A stretch of 64,000 bases of DNA from Desulfosporosinus sp. (lineage in GTDB: Bacteria > Bacillota > Desulfitobacteriia > Desulfitobacteriales > Desulfitobacteriaceae): contig JARLHV010000038.1 in assembly GCA_031292055.1 (NCBI GenBank), forward strand, positions 1-64,000, read 5' to 3'. Every line of letters begins with the position of its first letter. Within the stretch, counting starts at the first letter, position 1. Positions 1 to 8,229 of this stretch are shown one piece after another. The translations under genes and the position numbers were made by a program. Below the pieces are notes generated by a model. It was not told where the DNA came from and searched no databases. It saw nothing but the letters and a program-made list of their open reading frames with translations.

Positions 1-163
1 AAATACCAAGTATCATATTTTTGTATCCTTTGTTATGTTTTTTTGTTTCTTGTGGTGATTAACAATTAAAACATATTTCAAGGGATACGTCTTTTTTTAA
101 TGCAATCCAAATTGACTTCTTATTTTTTTGTTAGTGCCTTAAACTACAGTTGATCCGCTTTCT

Positions 164-195
164 GGGTCCTTAGCGAAGTCAGACGTTAAGGACCC
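164..195. other. Imperfect hairpin downstream of acyltransferase gene
   Basis: GGGTCCTTA and TAAGGACCC form a perfect 9-bp stem, extendable to 12 bp with one G-U pair around an 8-base loop. It lies 15 bases beyond the stop of the minus-strand acyltransferase gene, so it could end that transcript, but no T tract follows it. The rest of bases 1-209 shows nothing I can name. Confidence 0.4.
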
Positions 196-209
196 TGTGC
201 CGTAGTCAT

Positions 210-1367
210 CTATTGTAAATCCTTGCCATAAAAATAGGTCATAATTATCATCCATAGCACTACATAGACTATTCCGAAGTATGCTGAATCCAATATATTA
301 CCAGACCAAGGCATTATGTAATGGGTAGTAATCCAAACATTTAAATTGACTTTATCTTTCGTGACCATATCTACTACTGGGATAATCCAAAGTGTCTTAC
401 GAATAAGCTCTGATACCACATAAATAACTATTGAACTCCTCCCAAGTGCCATAAAGGGTTTAAGTAGAGCTTCATAGTTCACTATATCCATTATTAAATA
501 CAGTACCGCCACCACTGAAAAGGCAATTCCAGCAGTAAGTAAGACAAAAGAGCTTGACCACAAATTTTTATTGAAAGGAATTACTATCGTTGCTTTGTTG
601 GCAAGGTTTAATGTTATTATCCCAAAAGCAAGTAAACCTAAAAACTTGAGCATTTTTCTATCTGTAGGGAATGTGAGGATCTGCCCAACCACCGTCCCAA
701 ACAATGCTGATCCGACCGCTGGTAATGTACCTAAAATACCTTCCGGATCATAAGTTGGTGTATACATATGCCCATGTAAATATTTCATATCTATATATTG
801 AGCTAAATTTCCATTCTGTTCTAAAATCCCCTTCCCAAACTCAGGGACATTAACATGTTTCAATAATAAGTAATAGACTGTGATAATTATCAATGCCAGT
901 ACAAGTTGTATGGCTGTTTGAATTAGCTTATTTTTAACTGCATACAGAATTACTAAAGTCACACAGCTTACCACCAAATAGGTAAGAGCAATTCTCTGTA
1001 GGACACCAAATATTCTTATACTTGAAAGGTCATAAAGTGGAAAACCATTTAAAAATAAACCAAGAGCAAAAATCCCTACGCTTCTTCCGAATATATGTAC
1101 AATAATTTTCAATGGTGAAACACTTTTAGCTATTCTTCGACTTAGAGCATAGGGCACAACCATTCCCATTATTATGATAAAGATCGGAAATGCTATATCT
1201 GCTAACGTACATCCATTCCAGATCGCGTGTCTTAATTGCGGGTACATTCTATCTGTGTTACCTTGATTGTCACATAACAGCATTAATGCTAACGCTAATC
1301 CTCTAAATGCATCAATGCACTTTAATCGCCTTATTCCACTATTATTATTCGATATGCTTTGTTCCAA
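210..1367 (-). CDS. Acyltransferase-family membrane protein (DUF5009/NagX-like)
   Basis: A 385-residue polytopic membrane protein related to the catalytic domain of heparan-alpha-glucosaminide N-acetyltransferase and to bacterial NagX/YeiB proteins. The signature is near the N-terminus: IDAFRGLA at about residues 18-25, then YPQLRHAIWNG and DIAFPIFIIIMG, followed by roughly nine hydrophobic segments. The family is thought to pass acyl groups across the membrane to sugars; the substrate cannot be read here. The start is TTG with AGGGGTG about nine bases upstream. It stands alone, with the next gene co-directional but behind its own terminator. Family assignment is fairly secure; the specific activity is not. 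Confidence 0.75.
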   Translation of the reverse strand: MEQSISNNNSGIRRLKCIDAFRGLALALMLLCDNQGNTDRMYPQLRHAIWNGCTLADIAFPIFIIIMGMVVPYALSRRIAKSVSPLKIIVHIFGRSVGIFALGLFLNGFPLYDLSSIRIFGVLQRIALTYLVVSCVTLVILYAVKNKLIQTAIQLVLALIIITVYYLLLKHVNVPEFGKGILEQNGNLAQYIDMKYLHGHMYTPTYDPEGILGTLPAVGSALFGTVVGQILTFPTDRKMLKFLGLLAFGIITLNLANKATIVIPFNKNLWSSSFVLLTAGIAFSVVAVLYLIMDIVNYEALLKPFMALGRSSIVIYVVSELIRKTLWIIPVVDMVTKDKVNLNVWITTHYIMPWSGNILDSAYFGIVYVVLWMIIMTYFYGKDLQ

Positions 1368-1498
1368 TTCTGTTTCACCCCTAAAACGCTATAGTTCACT
1401 CTAGAACCCCACTATTATTTAACTGCCGTCAATATAATTTCTTTAAGACAACTATATTCCAGATTGACGGCGAAACATAGCGAAAGAGCAAACTGAAG

Positions 1499-1529
1499 AA
1501 AAAAAACCCTACAGTTTAAAATTGCAGGG
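1499..1529 (-). terminator. Rho-independent terminator
   Basis: On the minus strand CCCTGCA pairs with TGTAGGG (one G-U pair) around a nine-base loop and is followed by eight T residues. It lies about 50 bases past the stop of the QueG-like gene. Confidence 0.75.
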
Positions 1530-1579
1530 CTTAGCAGCTAGTCATATTTTCTTACACCACGTAGAAGATGAATTTGACA

Positions 1580-2728
1580 CTAGCCTTTTAGTTCGCCCCT
1601 TATTTCAATTCTAGATAAAGCTTGTCTAATCTCATCTTTTACAGATTCAGATGTTTCCTTGCTAAGATTGTCCTCAAGCACTTGTTTGGCTGATCTGTCG
1701 CCGATTTTCCCCAATGCCCAGGCTGAGTAGCCACGTACTAGCTCTTCATGATCATCCATGGCAATGGCCAGGTCAAAAACATTTGCTGGGTCTCCTAGAT
1801 TACCAAGAGCAATGGCTGCATTCCGCTGAAAGTATTTCCTCTCTTTTATATAGTTAAACAACAAGGGCTGTACTCTGCTGTCATAAAACTCATCTGTCAT
1901 GTTAAGCATTTTAGAGAGACTAAAATCCTGAGCTACGTTTACCAAAAACTCATCGTCCGGCAGTTTCGATTTTAACCTTTCCTGATTGAGAGGACATACA
2001 TCCTGGCAAATGTCGCATCCCTGAATTTTTGTCCCCATTTTTTCACGGATTTCAGGCTTAATATAACTACCGGCCATACCTTCTTGCGTTAAGAAGGTAT
2101 GGAATGCAATGCAACGGGGGGGATTTATTTTATGCGGTTCATAGATAGCCTTTGTCGGACAAGCTTTCATACAGGCAGAACATCCTTCCGGACACACCTG
2201 CTTGATCGTAGGATTATCGTATTCAAGTTCTCTGTCCACTAAAAATGATTTCAGATAAATAAAAGACCCGATCCCTTCAGCATAGGCAAAACCATTTCTT
2301 CCATAATTTGTTATACCAGCCTTAGCCGCAACTAATCTTTCCGGCAAAACAATCTTTTCACCCACCTCGCAACCGACTTTGCGCAGAAATGCCCGCATTA
2401 ACTCAGATCTGGCGCCGTTGATATATTCAGGCGGTGGATCATAACTTCTTGCTTGATAGACTTTGCCAATTTTATTGGTCAGTTCCTTAGGGAAATTTTT
2501 CTGCGCATAATCATAGACTGTCGTAATAATTGATTTTGCGGTAGGCATCAATGATTTCAGATCTGCAACGGCCAGCGGACGGGAAGGGGAATTGACATAA
2601 AAGCCATACATGTCGTTTCGTTTCGTTAAATCGTCAACATACTCCGGAAAATCCTCGGCAGGAATAATTCCGATCTTGCTATACCCAATATTTAAAGCAT
2701 ATTCTTTAATCTGTGCTGTGAGTGACAT
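1580..2728 (-). CDS. QueG-like double [4Fe-4S] protein with HEAT repeats
   Basis: A 382-residue protein with the architecture of epoxyqueuosine reductase: an N-terminal cobalamin-binding-type region, two ferredoxin motifs (GCSACMKACP and GCDICQDVCPLN) and C-terminal HEAT-like repeats (NAAIALGNLGD, GYSAWALGKIGD). It is divergent where QueG is most conserved: the usual AGLGWIGKN stretch reads AGITNYGRNG. I therefore infer a paralogue with another substrate rather than the tRNA enzyme. The start is the internal ATG preceded by GGGAGG seven bases upstream; an in-frame extension to 2815 runs into the palindrome and lacks a ribosome site. It lies downstream of a MarR gene and has a shared operator at its 5' side. 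Confidence 0.7.
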   Translation of the reverse strand: MSLTAQIKEYALNIGYSKIGIIPAEDFPEYVDDLTKRNDMYGFYVNSPSRPLAVADLKSLMPTAKSIITTVYDYAQKNFPKELTNKIGKVYQARSYDPPPEYINGARSELMRAFLRKVGCEVGEKIVLPERLVAAKAGITNYGRNGFAYAEGIGSFIYLKSFLVDRELEYDNPTIKQVCPEGCSACMKACPTKAIYEPHKINPPRCIAFHTFLTQEGMAGSYIKPEIREKMGTKIQGCDICQDVCPLNQERLKSKLPDDEFLVNVAQDFSLSKMLNMTDEFYDSRVQPLLFNYIKERKYFQRNAAIALGNLGDPANVFDLAIAMDDHEELVRGYSAWALGKIGDRSAKQVLEDNLSKETSESVKDEIRQALSRIEIRGELKG

Positions 2729-2808
2729 AGTCTTTCCTCCCTGTATGATTAGATTGAGCTTAGATTCCAAAACCCTTCGCTCGAAAGATCGTCGGACGAA
2801 GATCAGAC

Positions 2809-2832
2809 AAATCATTTGTATACAAATGATTT
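2809..2832. promoter_or_regulatory. 24-bp perfect palindrome, probable MarR operator
   Basis: A perfect 24-bp palindrome centred on TTTGTATACAAA, the same 12-mer found at the promoter of the neighbouring marR-type gene. It sits between the MarR stop and the QueG-like start, so it most likely lets the MarR protein control the QueG-like gene. Confidence 0.7.
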
Positions 2833-2842
2833 AAAAAAATTT

Positions 2843-3169
2843 TTAGGTCTTTCCGATTTGATCCAGCATCCTCGAAAAAGTCGTGAAATCCTCGCTATTG
2901 AACTGGTGTCTGATCTCATCATCTAGCGTTTCCGCCAGACGACAAAATTCATCCCGATGCATTTTGGCCTTTTCTGCCAAAAAAACTAGCACCGACCGTC
3001 GATCTTCGGGATCATCCGCTCGTATAACAAATCCCTGTCGTTCAAGTCGGTCTAAGATCCCAGTTAGGGTTGCTCCATCCATACTCAGTTTCAAGGCAAG
3101 ATCTTTGAATTTGACTCCGTCCGATTCCCATTTAATACAAATATATCGCGAAGGAGAAAAAATCGACAT
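2843..3169 (-). CDS. Short MarR-family transcriptional regulator
   Basis: A 108-residue winged-helix regulator. The MarR core is clear: FKDLALKLSMDGATLTGILD (recognition helix, residues 21-40), then RLERQGFVIR and the wing DDPEDRRSV. Usual MarR proteins have about 140 residues; this one starts at SPSRY, which aligns to the end of helix 1, so most of the first dimerisation helix is absent. The ATG start is preceded by AGAGGTG six bases upstream. A longer TTG-initiated reading would begin inside the operator and is unlikely. It has a promoter and an operator just upstream and probably represses itself and the QueG-like gene behind it. Confidence 0.75.
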   Translation of the reverse strand: MSIFSPSRYICIKWESDGVKFKDLALKLSMDGATLTGILDRLERQGFVIRADDPEDRRSVLVFLAEKAKMHRDEFCRLAETLDDEIRHQFNSEDFTTFSRMLDQIGKT

Positions 3170-3185
3170 CGGTGCACCTCTTTTA

Positions 3186-3197
3186 TTTGTATACAAA
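3186..3197 (-). promoter_or_regulatory. TTTGTATACAAA operator at marR promoter
   Basis: A perfect 12-bp palindrome directly downstream of the -10 box and upstream of the ribosome site, identical to the core of the larger palindrome at 2809-2832. The position fits a repressor blocking transcription start. Confidence 0.7.
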
Positions 3198-3198
3198 C

Positions 3199-3227
3199 AT
3201 TTTAGTTCGATTTCTTGCTTTTGTCAA
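3199..3227 (-). promoter_or_regulatory. Sigma-A type promoter of marR gene
   Basis: On the minus strand TTGACA, 17 bases and TAAAAT, a near-consensus vegetative promoter. The operator begins one base beyond the -10 box. Confidence 0.75.
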
Positions 3228-3368
3228 CTGTGTCACAACATTATGGATACTATGAAATCACTCAGAAATTTAACTCTATTTTAGACAAGGGCGGAATCTC
3301 TAGTTTATAAAATGTTAATTAAGTATTAAATTGGTAATACTATTTCTAAAAGAAAGCGGGGTATTTCT

Positions 3369-4109
3369 ATGTCTGAAATCGAACGCATGCTCAGAGAAGA
3401 AATTCGAGAACAGAAGAGAACTGGCAATGGTGTTCATGGTCGTGCATTAAGATTACGGAAGCATGAGACCGTCCGTACTCCTTCTGAAAATCTAGTTGGA
3501 GTTGAGAAACGAAAAGTGATGGCACCGGGAGTGATCAAAGTAACCACGATTGGAGAGATAAAGATGAATGCACTTATCGACAAGATTAAGTCTGGGGAGA
3601 TCCCAAGTAAAGAAGAATTTAAAGCTTTAGATTTTCTAGGCGGTCAAACGGCAGCTGCTGAGCTAAGACGGTTACATACTAATGCAGAAATCTGTGATAA
3701 CTGGAAATGTTCACCTACAACACTTAGTACTTTCTTTATCAAAATGCAAGTGGCTAAATCTAAAGGAAATAACGTGATGGTTGGACAGGCTGCTGTTGAT
3801 TTCCGCAGCAAGATCAAATCTATGAGAGGTGTAGCTAAAATTGAAGAGCAAAAAGAAAAACGAGCTCATGCTAAGGCTCCTGCTCTAGTTCCCACGACTA
3901 TTCCTAAAGAAGAAACTGTATACACGTATGCAATCAACTCTGTCCCTATACCTCCCAAAGAAATAGAAAACGTGCTGACCAATATCAAACGTAAGTTTAA
4001 GACGGATGAACTGGCTAACTATTTAGAACGTCTAACACTCTATCTAAGTGAAGACGGGCAGGAATTTTGGGTTGAGCTAAAAGTAACTGAAGCTAATACC
4101 AAAAAATGA
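3369..4109 (+). CDS. Hypothetical protein, charged, possible DNA-binding segment
   Basis: A 246-residue soluble protein that I do not recognise. It is rich in Lys, Arg and Glu. A segment near residues 105-130 (EICDNWKCSPTTLSTFFIKM) reads like a helix-turn-helix, as in proteins that test whether a cell component matches a template, but this is weak. The ATG start has AGCGGGG about seven bases upstream. It is transcribed away from the MarR gene and has no partner on its strand. No signal peptide or membrane segment is visible. Confidence 0.55.
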   Translation: MSEIERMLREEIREQKRTGNGVHGRALRLRKHETVRTPSENLVGVEKRKVMAPGVIKVTTIGEIKMNALIDKIKSGEIPSKEEFKALDFLGGQTAAAELRRLHTNAEICDNWKCSPTTLSTFFIKMQVAKSKGNNVMVGQAAVDFRSKIKSMRGVAKIEEQKEKRAHAKAPALVPTTIPKEETVYTYAINSVPIPPKEIENVLTNIKRKFKTDELANYLERLTLYLSEDGQEFWVELKVTEANTKK

Positions 4110-4181
4110 GTTTATTTTAGTGCCTAGGGTAACTTATTGTCTAAGCTAAACCTGCAAGTTCGAGATTGCATTTATACTCAT

Positions 4182-4216
4182 AAAAAAGGCCTCCACCATT
4201 TCCAATGGTGGAGGCC
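4182..4216 (-). terminator. Rho-independent terminator
   Basis: A perfect 13-bp stem (GGCCTCCACCATT and its complement) with a three-base loop, followed on the minus strand by six T residues. It ends the DUF1906 gene, and its stem may also stop the converging hypothetical gene. Confidence 0.85.
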
Positions 4217-4350
4217 AAGTTGAAAGATCATGACCATTAGATACTATACCCGAGGACACGGCTATTTATCCTACATCTTCCACAGAAAACACTTGTATCT
4301 TAAGCTCAATTTGATCTCAAACAACTTCAGCTCTCCACAGCACTGCTCTA

Positions 4351-5196
4351 CTATTTCCCCATCTCTTTGAGCACTGCTTTCATTGTATCAAACCGATCTG
4401 CTCCAGCTAACAAAGTCACACCCGCAGGAGCTGAACTACCACCAACCTGATATTTAGTCGTCGCGCTTGCCAGCAAATCTGTCGTGGCGTAAGCAGCCTG
4501 GATGATCGGGCAGCTAAAATGTAGTGCTAAGTCCGCCGCTATTTGTAGATCTGCGTCACCATAATAGAGTACTAATGTGTCAAGTTTCATTTCGTCTCCC
4601 CCCATCTCTGGCCAACAGCCGGAATTATATTGGATTAAATCGTGATCTACAGATATTTCCTGTAAAATAACGTCATTTTGATACTGGTAAATGTCATTGC
4701 CTGAGAGAATCATCCCGCTTGACCATGCATACGTTTGAAAGTACTTATCAGGTGCGTAGGAAGATGCCCTAAGCGCTTGTAGTACGTTGTAGGAACCGTA
4801 GGCACCTACAAGATATTGGCTATTCAGCCCTTCACGAGCGCCCCTAAAGTATTCAATGATCGAAGCCATATCGCTAGCTTGAGCATCGAAATCAACCGTG
4901 AAATATATCGCAGTGCTCTTTGGGGCTCCAAGGAAGGTAGCCTCTTCCAACGCCGACTTAGCATCGGATACACCTTTACTGTAGCTAAAGTAGCCGGCGG
5001 TCGTGGGGTTCGATTCCCAAATAAGGAATACCACTAGACCAGCAGCTTGAATTATCTTTAGCTCATCAGGAGTAAGTGATTTGCTCCAGCCTTGAGTTTC
5101 ATACCCAAGGTAGCGCCCAATAGCCACGATACCAGCAGTTTTCAACGCAGCCGCTGTTGTTGCCGTTAATATTGTCGAACAGTCAATAGCTTCCAC
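4351..5196 (-). CDS. DUF1906 glycoside-hydrolase-like protein with CWB2-like tail
   Basis: A 281-residue protein. Residues 1-195 match the DUF1906 (Rv2525c-like) TIM-barrel family, related to peptidoglycan glycosidases: MEAIDCST at the start, GIVAIGRYLGY, VFLIWES, AIYFTVDFDA, QTYAWSSG and DHDLIQY. The remaining 80 residues (DTLVLYYGDADLQIAADLAL ... TLLAGADRFDTM) resemble one cell-wall-binding type 2 repeat. No signal peptide is visible although the domains suggest a cell-envelope role. The start is GTG with AAGGGAG nine bases upstream. It is single-gene with its own terminator. A role in cell-wall turnover or spore cortex is inference. Confidence 0.75.
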   Translation of the reverse strand: MEAIDCSTILTATTAAALKTAGIVAIGRYLGYETQGWSKSLTPDELKIIQAAGLVVFLIWESNPTTAGYFSYSKGVSDAKSALEEATFLGAPKSTAIYFTVDFDAQASDMASIIEYFRGAREGLNSQYLVGAYGSYNVLQALRASSYAPDKYFQTYAWSSGMILSGNDIYQYQNDVILQEISVDHDLIQYNSGCWPEMGGDEMKLDTLVLYYGDADLQIAADLALHFSCPIIQAAYATTDLLASATTKYQVGGSSAPAGVTLLAGADRFDTMKAVLKEMGK

Positions 5197-5381
5197 TACC
5201 CTAATCTCCCTTCATTTTTTTGACGATCGATACTTTCAGACATGACAGTCTATGCCAATAGATGCTTTATGGTCCATATAGTCTTTTCTCCACATGTTGC
5301 TACGAAAGCAATAAGCTCTGAAGCAATAGGCATGCTAAGGATTCTTCAATATTACCTAAGGGAATTAGATCACATTCAGCA

Positions 5382-6263
5382 TTAGAATATAACTTTTCTT
5401 GTGATCGTTTTAACTAGCTCAACGAGCTTATCAATTTCCGGTTTGGTAATTTGTGCATCAGCACCTACACTTAAACTTTTATGTTTCAAGCCTTCATTAG
5501 CAATTGAAGAGAATATAATGACAGGTATCTCTTTTAATTTCCGATCGCTTTTTATTCGTTTTGTCAAGGTTAGTCCATCCATAATCGGCATTTCAATATC
5601 AGTTATCACACAGTGTATTTCATCGGTTGAACAAGTCTGCAGATAATCCAGCGTATCCTTACCGTTACTGAATTTTTCGACGGTCGCCCCAGCTTTTAAT
5701 AGAGATTCATTCACTACCTTTAATAAGAAGGTAGAATCCTCTGCAATCACAAGTTTTTTTCCTTCCAGCCCTTTCGTTTCATTTGATATTTTTAAGGCCA
5801 ACGAAGGATCGATGTCAGCCAGTAATTTTTCAAAATCAAGCATTAAAATAATTCCATCTTGGTTTAGCTTAACAATCCCTGTTACAGGTGTTTCGTTGTC
5901 ACTCAAAAGAATCGAAGAAGGCGTCTCTATTTCGGCCCAAGAAAGCCTTCTGATGCCTATAACCGAACTTACCTCAACTGCAAAATTACTGTTATTAATA
6001 TTTATTAATATTAATAATCTATCTTTCGAGTTTTTTAGACAGTTTTGTTTTAGAGCAGTAATTAAATTTAAAACAGGAATAACTCTCCCCCTGTGGTTAA
6101 TGATTCCTTTGACATTTTTATTCGAATTCGGAATTTCAGTTATACGCTGATAAGTAATGATGCTTTCAACTTTTGCAACATTAACACCTATTACACTATC
6201 TCCTACTTTGAAGATAACAATTTCCAATTCATTCGTACCGCTTTCCACTAGTATATTCTGCAT
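5382..6263 (-). CDS. cheV: Chemotaxis coupling protein CheV (CheW-REC)
   Basis: A 293-residue two-domain protein. Residues 10-155 are a CheW domain (EIVIFKVGDSVIGVNV, GIINHRGRVIPVLNL) that would bridge chemoreceptors and CheA. Residues 170-290 are a receiver domain with the acidic pair AED, the phospho-acceptor in CVITDIEMPIMDG, and the conserved Lys in ITKPE. This is the CheV layout, where phosphorylation tunes receptor coupling. No other chemotaxis gene is in the window, so it acts with components elsewhere. AAGGAGG lies 11 bases before the ATG used here; a TTG three bases earlier is an equally possible start. A structured leader precedes it. Confidence 0.88.
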   Translation of the reverse strand: MQNILVESGTNELEIVIFKVGDSVIGVNVAKVESIITYQRITEIPNSNKNVKGIINHRGRVIPVLNLITALKQNCLKNSKDRLLILININNSNFAVEVSSVIGIRRLSWAEIETPSSILLSDNETPVTGIVKLNQDGIILMLDFEKLLADIDPSLALKISNETKGLEGKKLVIAEDSTFLLKVVNESLLKAGATVEKFSNGKDTLDYLQTCSTDEIHCVITDIEMPIMDGLTLTKRIKSDRKLKEIPVIIFSSIANEGLKHKSLSVGADAQITKPEIDKLVELVKTITRKVIF

Positions 6264-6314
6264 CAATAATTCATCCTCCTTTTTAGGTAATAGTCATTGG
6301 CGTAAGAACAAAAT

Positions 6315-6377
6315 AAACAACGAGGTCATCCCCGCCCAGCTTCTCGAAAAAGAGAAGAGGAAACGACTGCGTTGTTT
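6315..6377 (-). ncRNA. Candidate structured 5' leader of cheV
   Basis: In the leader, AAACAACG pairs with CGTTGTTT as an outer 8-bp stem closing about 47 bases that hold an inner CTTCTC/GAGAAG hairpin and a possible GTC/GAC pairing. I could not match it to a riboswitch class. The wider stretch 6264-6904 holds no gene: beyond this leader and the region upstream of the Crp/Fnr gene I see nothing definite. Confidence 0.3.
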
Positions 6378-6904
6378 TCTAAGTGTATGATTCATAGATA
6401 AATACATCTTTCCAACATTATAATAGTTGTTTGTAAAGATTGAATGAACTAGCTATTAATTTATGGTTAAATCTAGACTTTCCCTTTCACTTTACCCTAA
6501 ATATAGCTGCCGGGATCTTCTCCAGCCTAGTCATACCTCTGTAACAAGATGAATTTGCTTGTGTGCAAGATGATTCCTACATCAGCATCAATCGGGCTTC
6601 ATCGTCCTCCCCTTAAATTAAATCGTCCGATCGGTGTGCATATAGGCCATCGTATTTAGCATTGTCGCTTTTTTCCTATCCTAACTAACTTAAATATGTT
6701 ACTATAGATTTAGAAGGTTCAAATCTTCTCGACCGCACGATAAACTGATTAACGTGATTTCCGTAAGGGAGTTGCGTTTTTTGTTGCTCCACACATAAAC
6801 CCGCTAATAATTGTCTGTGAGCGTTTTTTTAACGAGGTCTAGCGGCTTTTAACGCATAGATAAATTGCGCGAATATTGGCACAAGTAAAGGATGGAGAAG
6901 TATA

Positions 6905-7624
6905 ATGTCAGAAGAACAACAACTTCGTGAAATTTTAGCCCAAAAAATTTTCTCAAATAATATGCCCACTGAATTTATAGATTTCTGCTTAGCTCATGGT
7001 CGAATTCGTCATTATACATCCAAACAATATCTTTTTTTCTCAGGCGATGAGGGAAATACAGTTTATTTCCTCATCACTGGTAGAATTCAGTTATATTTAA
7101 TGGGTGAATTTTCGGAGAAGATCATTCGTGTTCTTAGTCCTCCAGTCTTTTTCCCCGAAGTAGTTTTAGACGGAAAAGCCTACCCGCATGCGGCACTTTG
7201 CATCGAGAATGCAGAGGTCTTGGCAATTGATAGGCATACTTTTATGCGTTTTGTAGAAAAAAACCCTTCTGTGCTATGGGTCTTTTACCATGGACTTGCG
7301 TTGGATTTACGCCGATCCTACCGACAAATTAAGAATCTTTCGCTGGGAGATGCGCGTTTGCGTTTGGGAGCCAAGATTTTTGCTTTGGCCCATGTACATG
7401 GAAAACCCTCTTTAAACGGAATTTTAATTACCATTCCCCTGCCCGCAACAGAATTGGCAGGAATGTGTAGCTTAGCTCGGGAGTCGGTTAGCCGCATTTT
7501 AGGTGAGTTAAAGGAATTAAAAATTATTGAGATTGAGAGAAAGTCTATAACCGTCCTTGATCTCAATAATTTACGCGAATGGATTCGCAAGCGCGCCGCC
7601 CATTCACGGTCATCAATTGACTAA
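6905..7624 (+). CDS. Crp/Fnr-family transcriptional regulator
   Basis: A 239-residue regulator with an N-terminal cyclic-nucleotide-binding-type beta barrel (residues 25-140, LFFSGDEGNTVYFLITGRIQ) and a C-terminal winged helix (ATELAGMCSLARESVSRIL, about residues 180-198). There is no N-terminal Cys cluster, so it is not a classical Fnr oxygen sensor. In this bacterial group such proteins often control respiratory genes, for example CprK with chlorinated phenols; the ligand here is unknown. The ATG start has GGATGGAG upstream. It is a single gene with a long leader of more than 500 bases before it. Confidence 0.85.
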   Translation: MSEEQQLREILAQKIFSNNMPTEFIDFCLAHGRIRHYTSKQYLFFSGDEGNTVYFLITGRIQLYLMGEFSEKIIRVLSPPVFFPEVVLDGKAYPHAALCIENAEVLAIDRHTFMRFVEKNPSVLWVFYHGLALDLRRSYRQIKNLSLGDARLRLGAKIFALAHVHGKPSLNGILITIPLPATELAGMCSLARESVSRILGELKELKIIEIERKSITVLDLNNLREWIRKRAAHSRSSID

Positions 7625-7736
7625 TGGTTTCTATATATTCCTCTTAACTATTCACACCTATCATTATCAAAGTTCTGATTAAATAGAACAATATGAATTC
7701 AAGAAAAATCGAGCTGGTAATTGCCTATATTAAAAG

Positions 7737-7771
7737 AAGAGAGAAGCCGTATTATCAGCGACTTCTCTCTT
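7737..7771. terminator. Bidirectional terminator
   Basis: AAGAGAGAAGCCG pairs with CGACTTCTCTCTT (one G-U) around nine bases. On the minus strand CTTTTAA follows, downstream of the LysM gene; on the plus strand TGTTT follows the Crp/Fnr gene. Confidence 0.65.
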
Positions 7772-7794
7772 TGTTTACCCATTACCAAATCCTT

Positions 7795-8043
7795 TTATCG
7801 ATGATGGTGTCCAGACTTGTTTTTGCTCCCTTGGTTGCGGTTCCATTGGTTGCGGTTCCATTCGTTACCGCCCCAATTGTTGTGACCCCAGTTTTTACCG
7901 CTACTAACTTTAATTCTTTCTCCGACATGGATTCTATGAGGATTGCTGATTTGAGGATTTAAATCCATCAAATTGCCAACTGTTGTATTATACCGCATAG
8001 CAATACTGTGCAGAGAATCTCCAGGTTGAACGTAGTAATACAT
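7795..8043 (-). CDS. Small single-LysM protein (paralogue 1)
   Basis: An 82-residue protein: one LysM peptidoglycan/chitin-binding domain (residues 1-46, YYVQPGDSLHSIAMRYNTTV ... LNPQISNPHRIHVGERIKV) and a tail of Asn, Trp, Gly and His ending in GHHHR. There is no signal peptide, which fits spore-coat or cortex LysM proteins assembled from inside the mother cell; that role is inferred. Two close paralogues lie at 9107 and 11380. The start is the ATG with AAAGGA nine bases upstream; an ATG 18 bases earlier sits in front of that site. The upstream region carries the 54-base block shared by all three genes. Confidence 0.82.
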   Translation of the reverse strand: MYYYVQPGDSLHSIAMRYNTTVGNLMDLNPQISNPHRIHVGERIKVSSGKNWGHNNWGGNEWNRNQWNRNQGSKNKSGHHHR

Positions 8044-8075
8044 TACAAAACATCCTTTCATTTACCAAATATACC

Positions 8076-8129
8076 CATATACATATATATGTCAGGACAA
8101 ATTTTCCCTGTGCACGTACTTATTAACCT
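8076..8129 (-). promoter_or_regulatory. Conserved 54-base upstream block, LysM gene 1
   Basis: Begins 33 bases upstream of the start codon. It shares GTACGTGCAC, TTGTCC and a CATATA-type element, in the same order and spacing, with the blocks at 9441 and 11630. It is probably a common promoter or operator; the CATA element recalls sporulation sigma factor -10 boxes, but no class can be fixed by eye. Confidence 0.6.
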
Positions 8130-8178
8130 TTTATTCACTAAAACCCAAAAACCGCAGCATCCGAAATCTTTTCTATAT

Positions 8179-8204
8179 AAAAAAAGCCCCTCGCTAGGAG
8201 GGGC
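8179..8204 (-). terminator. Rho-independent terminator
   Basis: On the minus strand GCCCCTC/GAGGGGC form a 7-bp stem with a five-base loop, followed by seven T residues, just past the TPR lipoprotein stop. Confidence 0.85.
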
Positions 8205-8229
8205 AATTATACTTAAGACTCATATGGTA

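Noticed and set aside
6712..6738. tRNA 3'-end look-alike (AGAAG-GTTCAAAT-CTTCT) in the Crp/Fnr upstream region
   Set aside because: The loop has eight bases, and no acceptor, D or anticodon arm can be built around it, so it is neither a tRNA nor a convincing attachment-site remnant.
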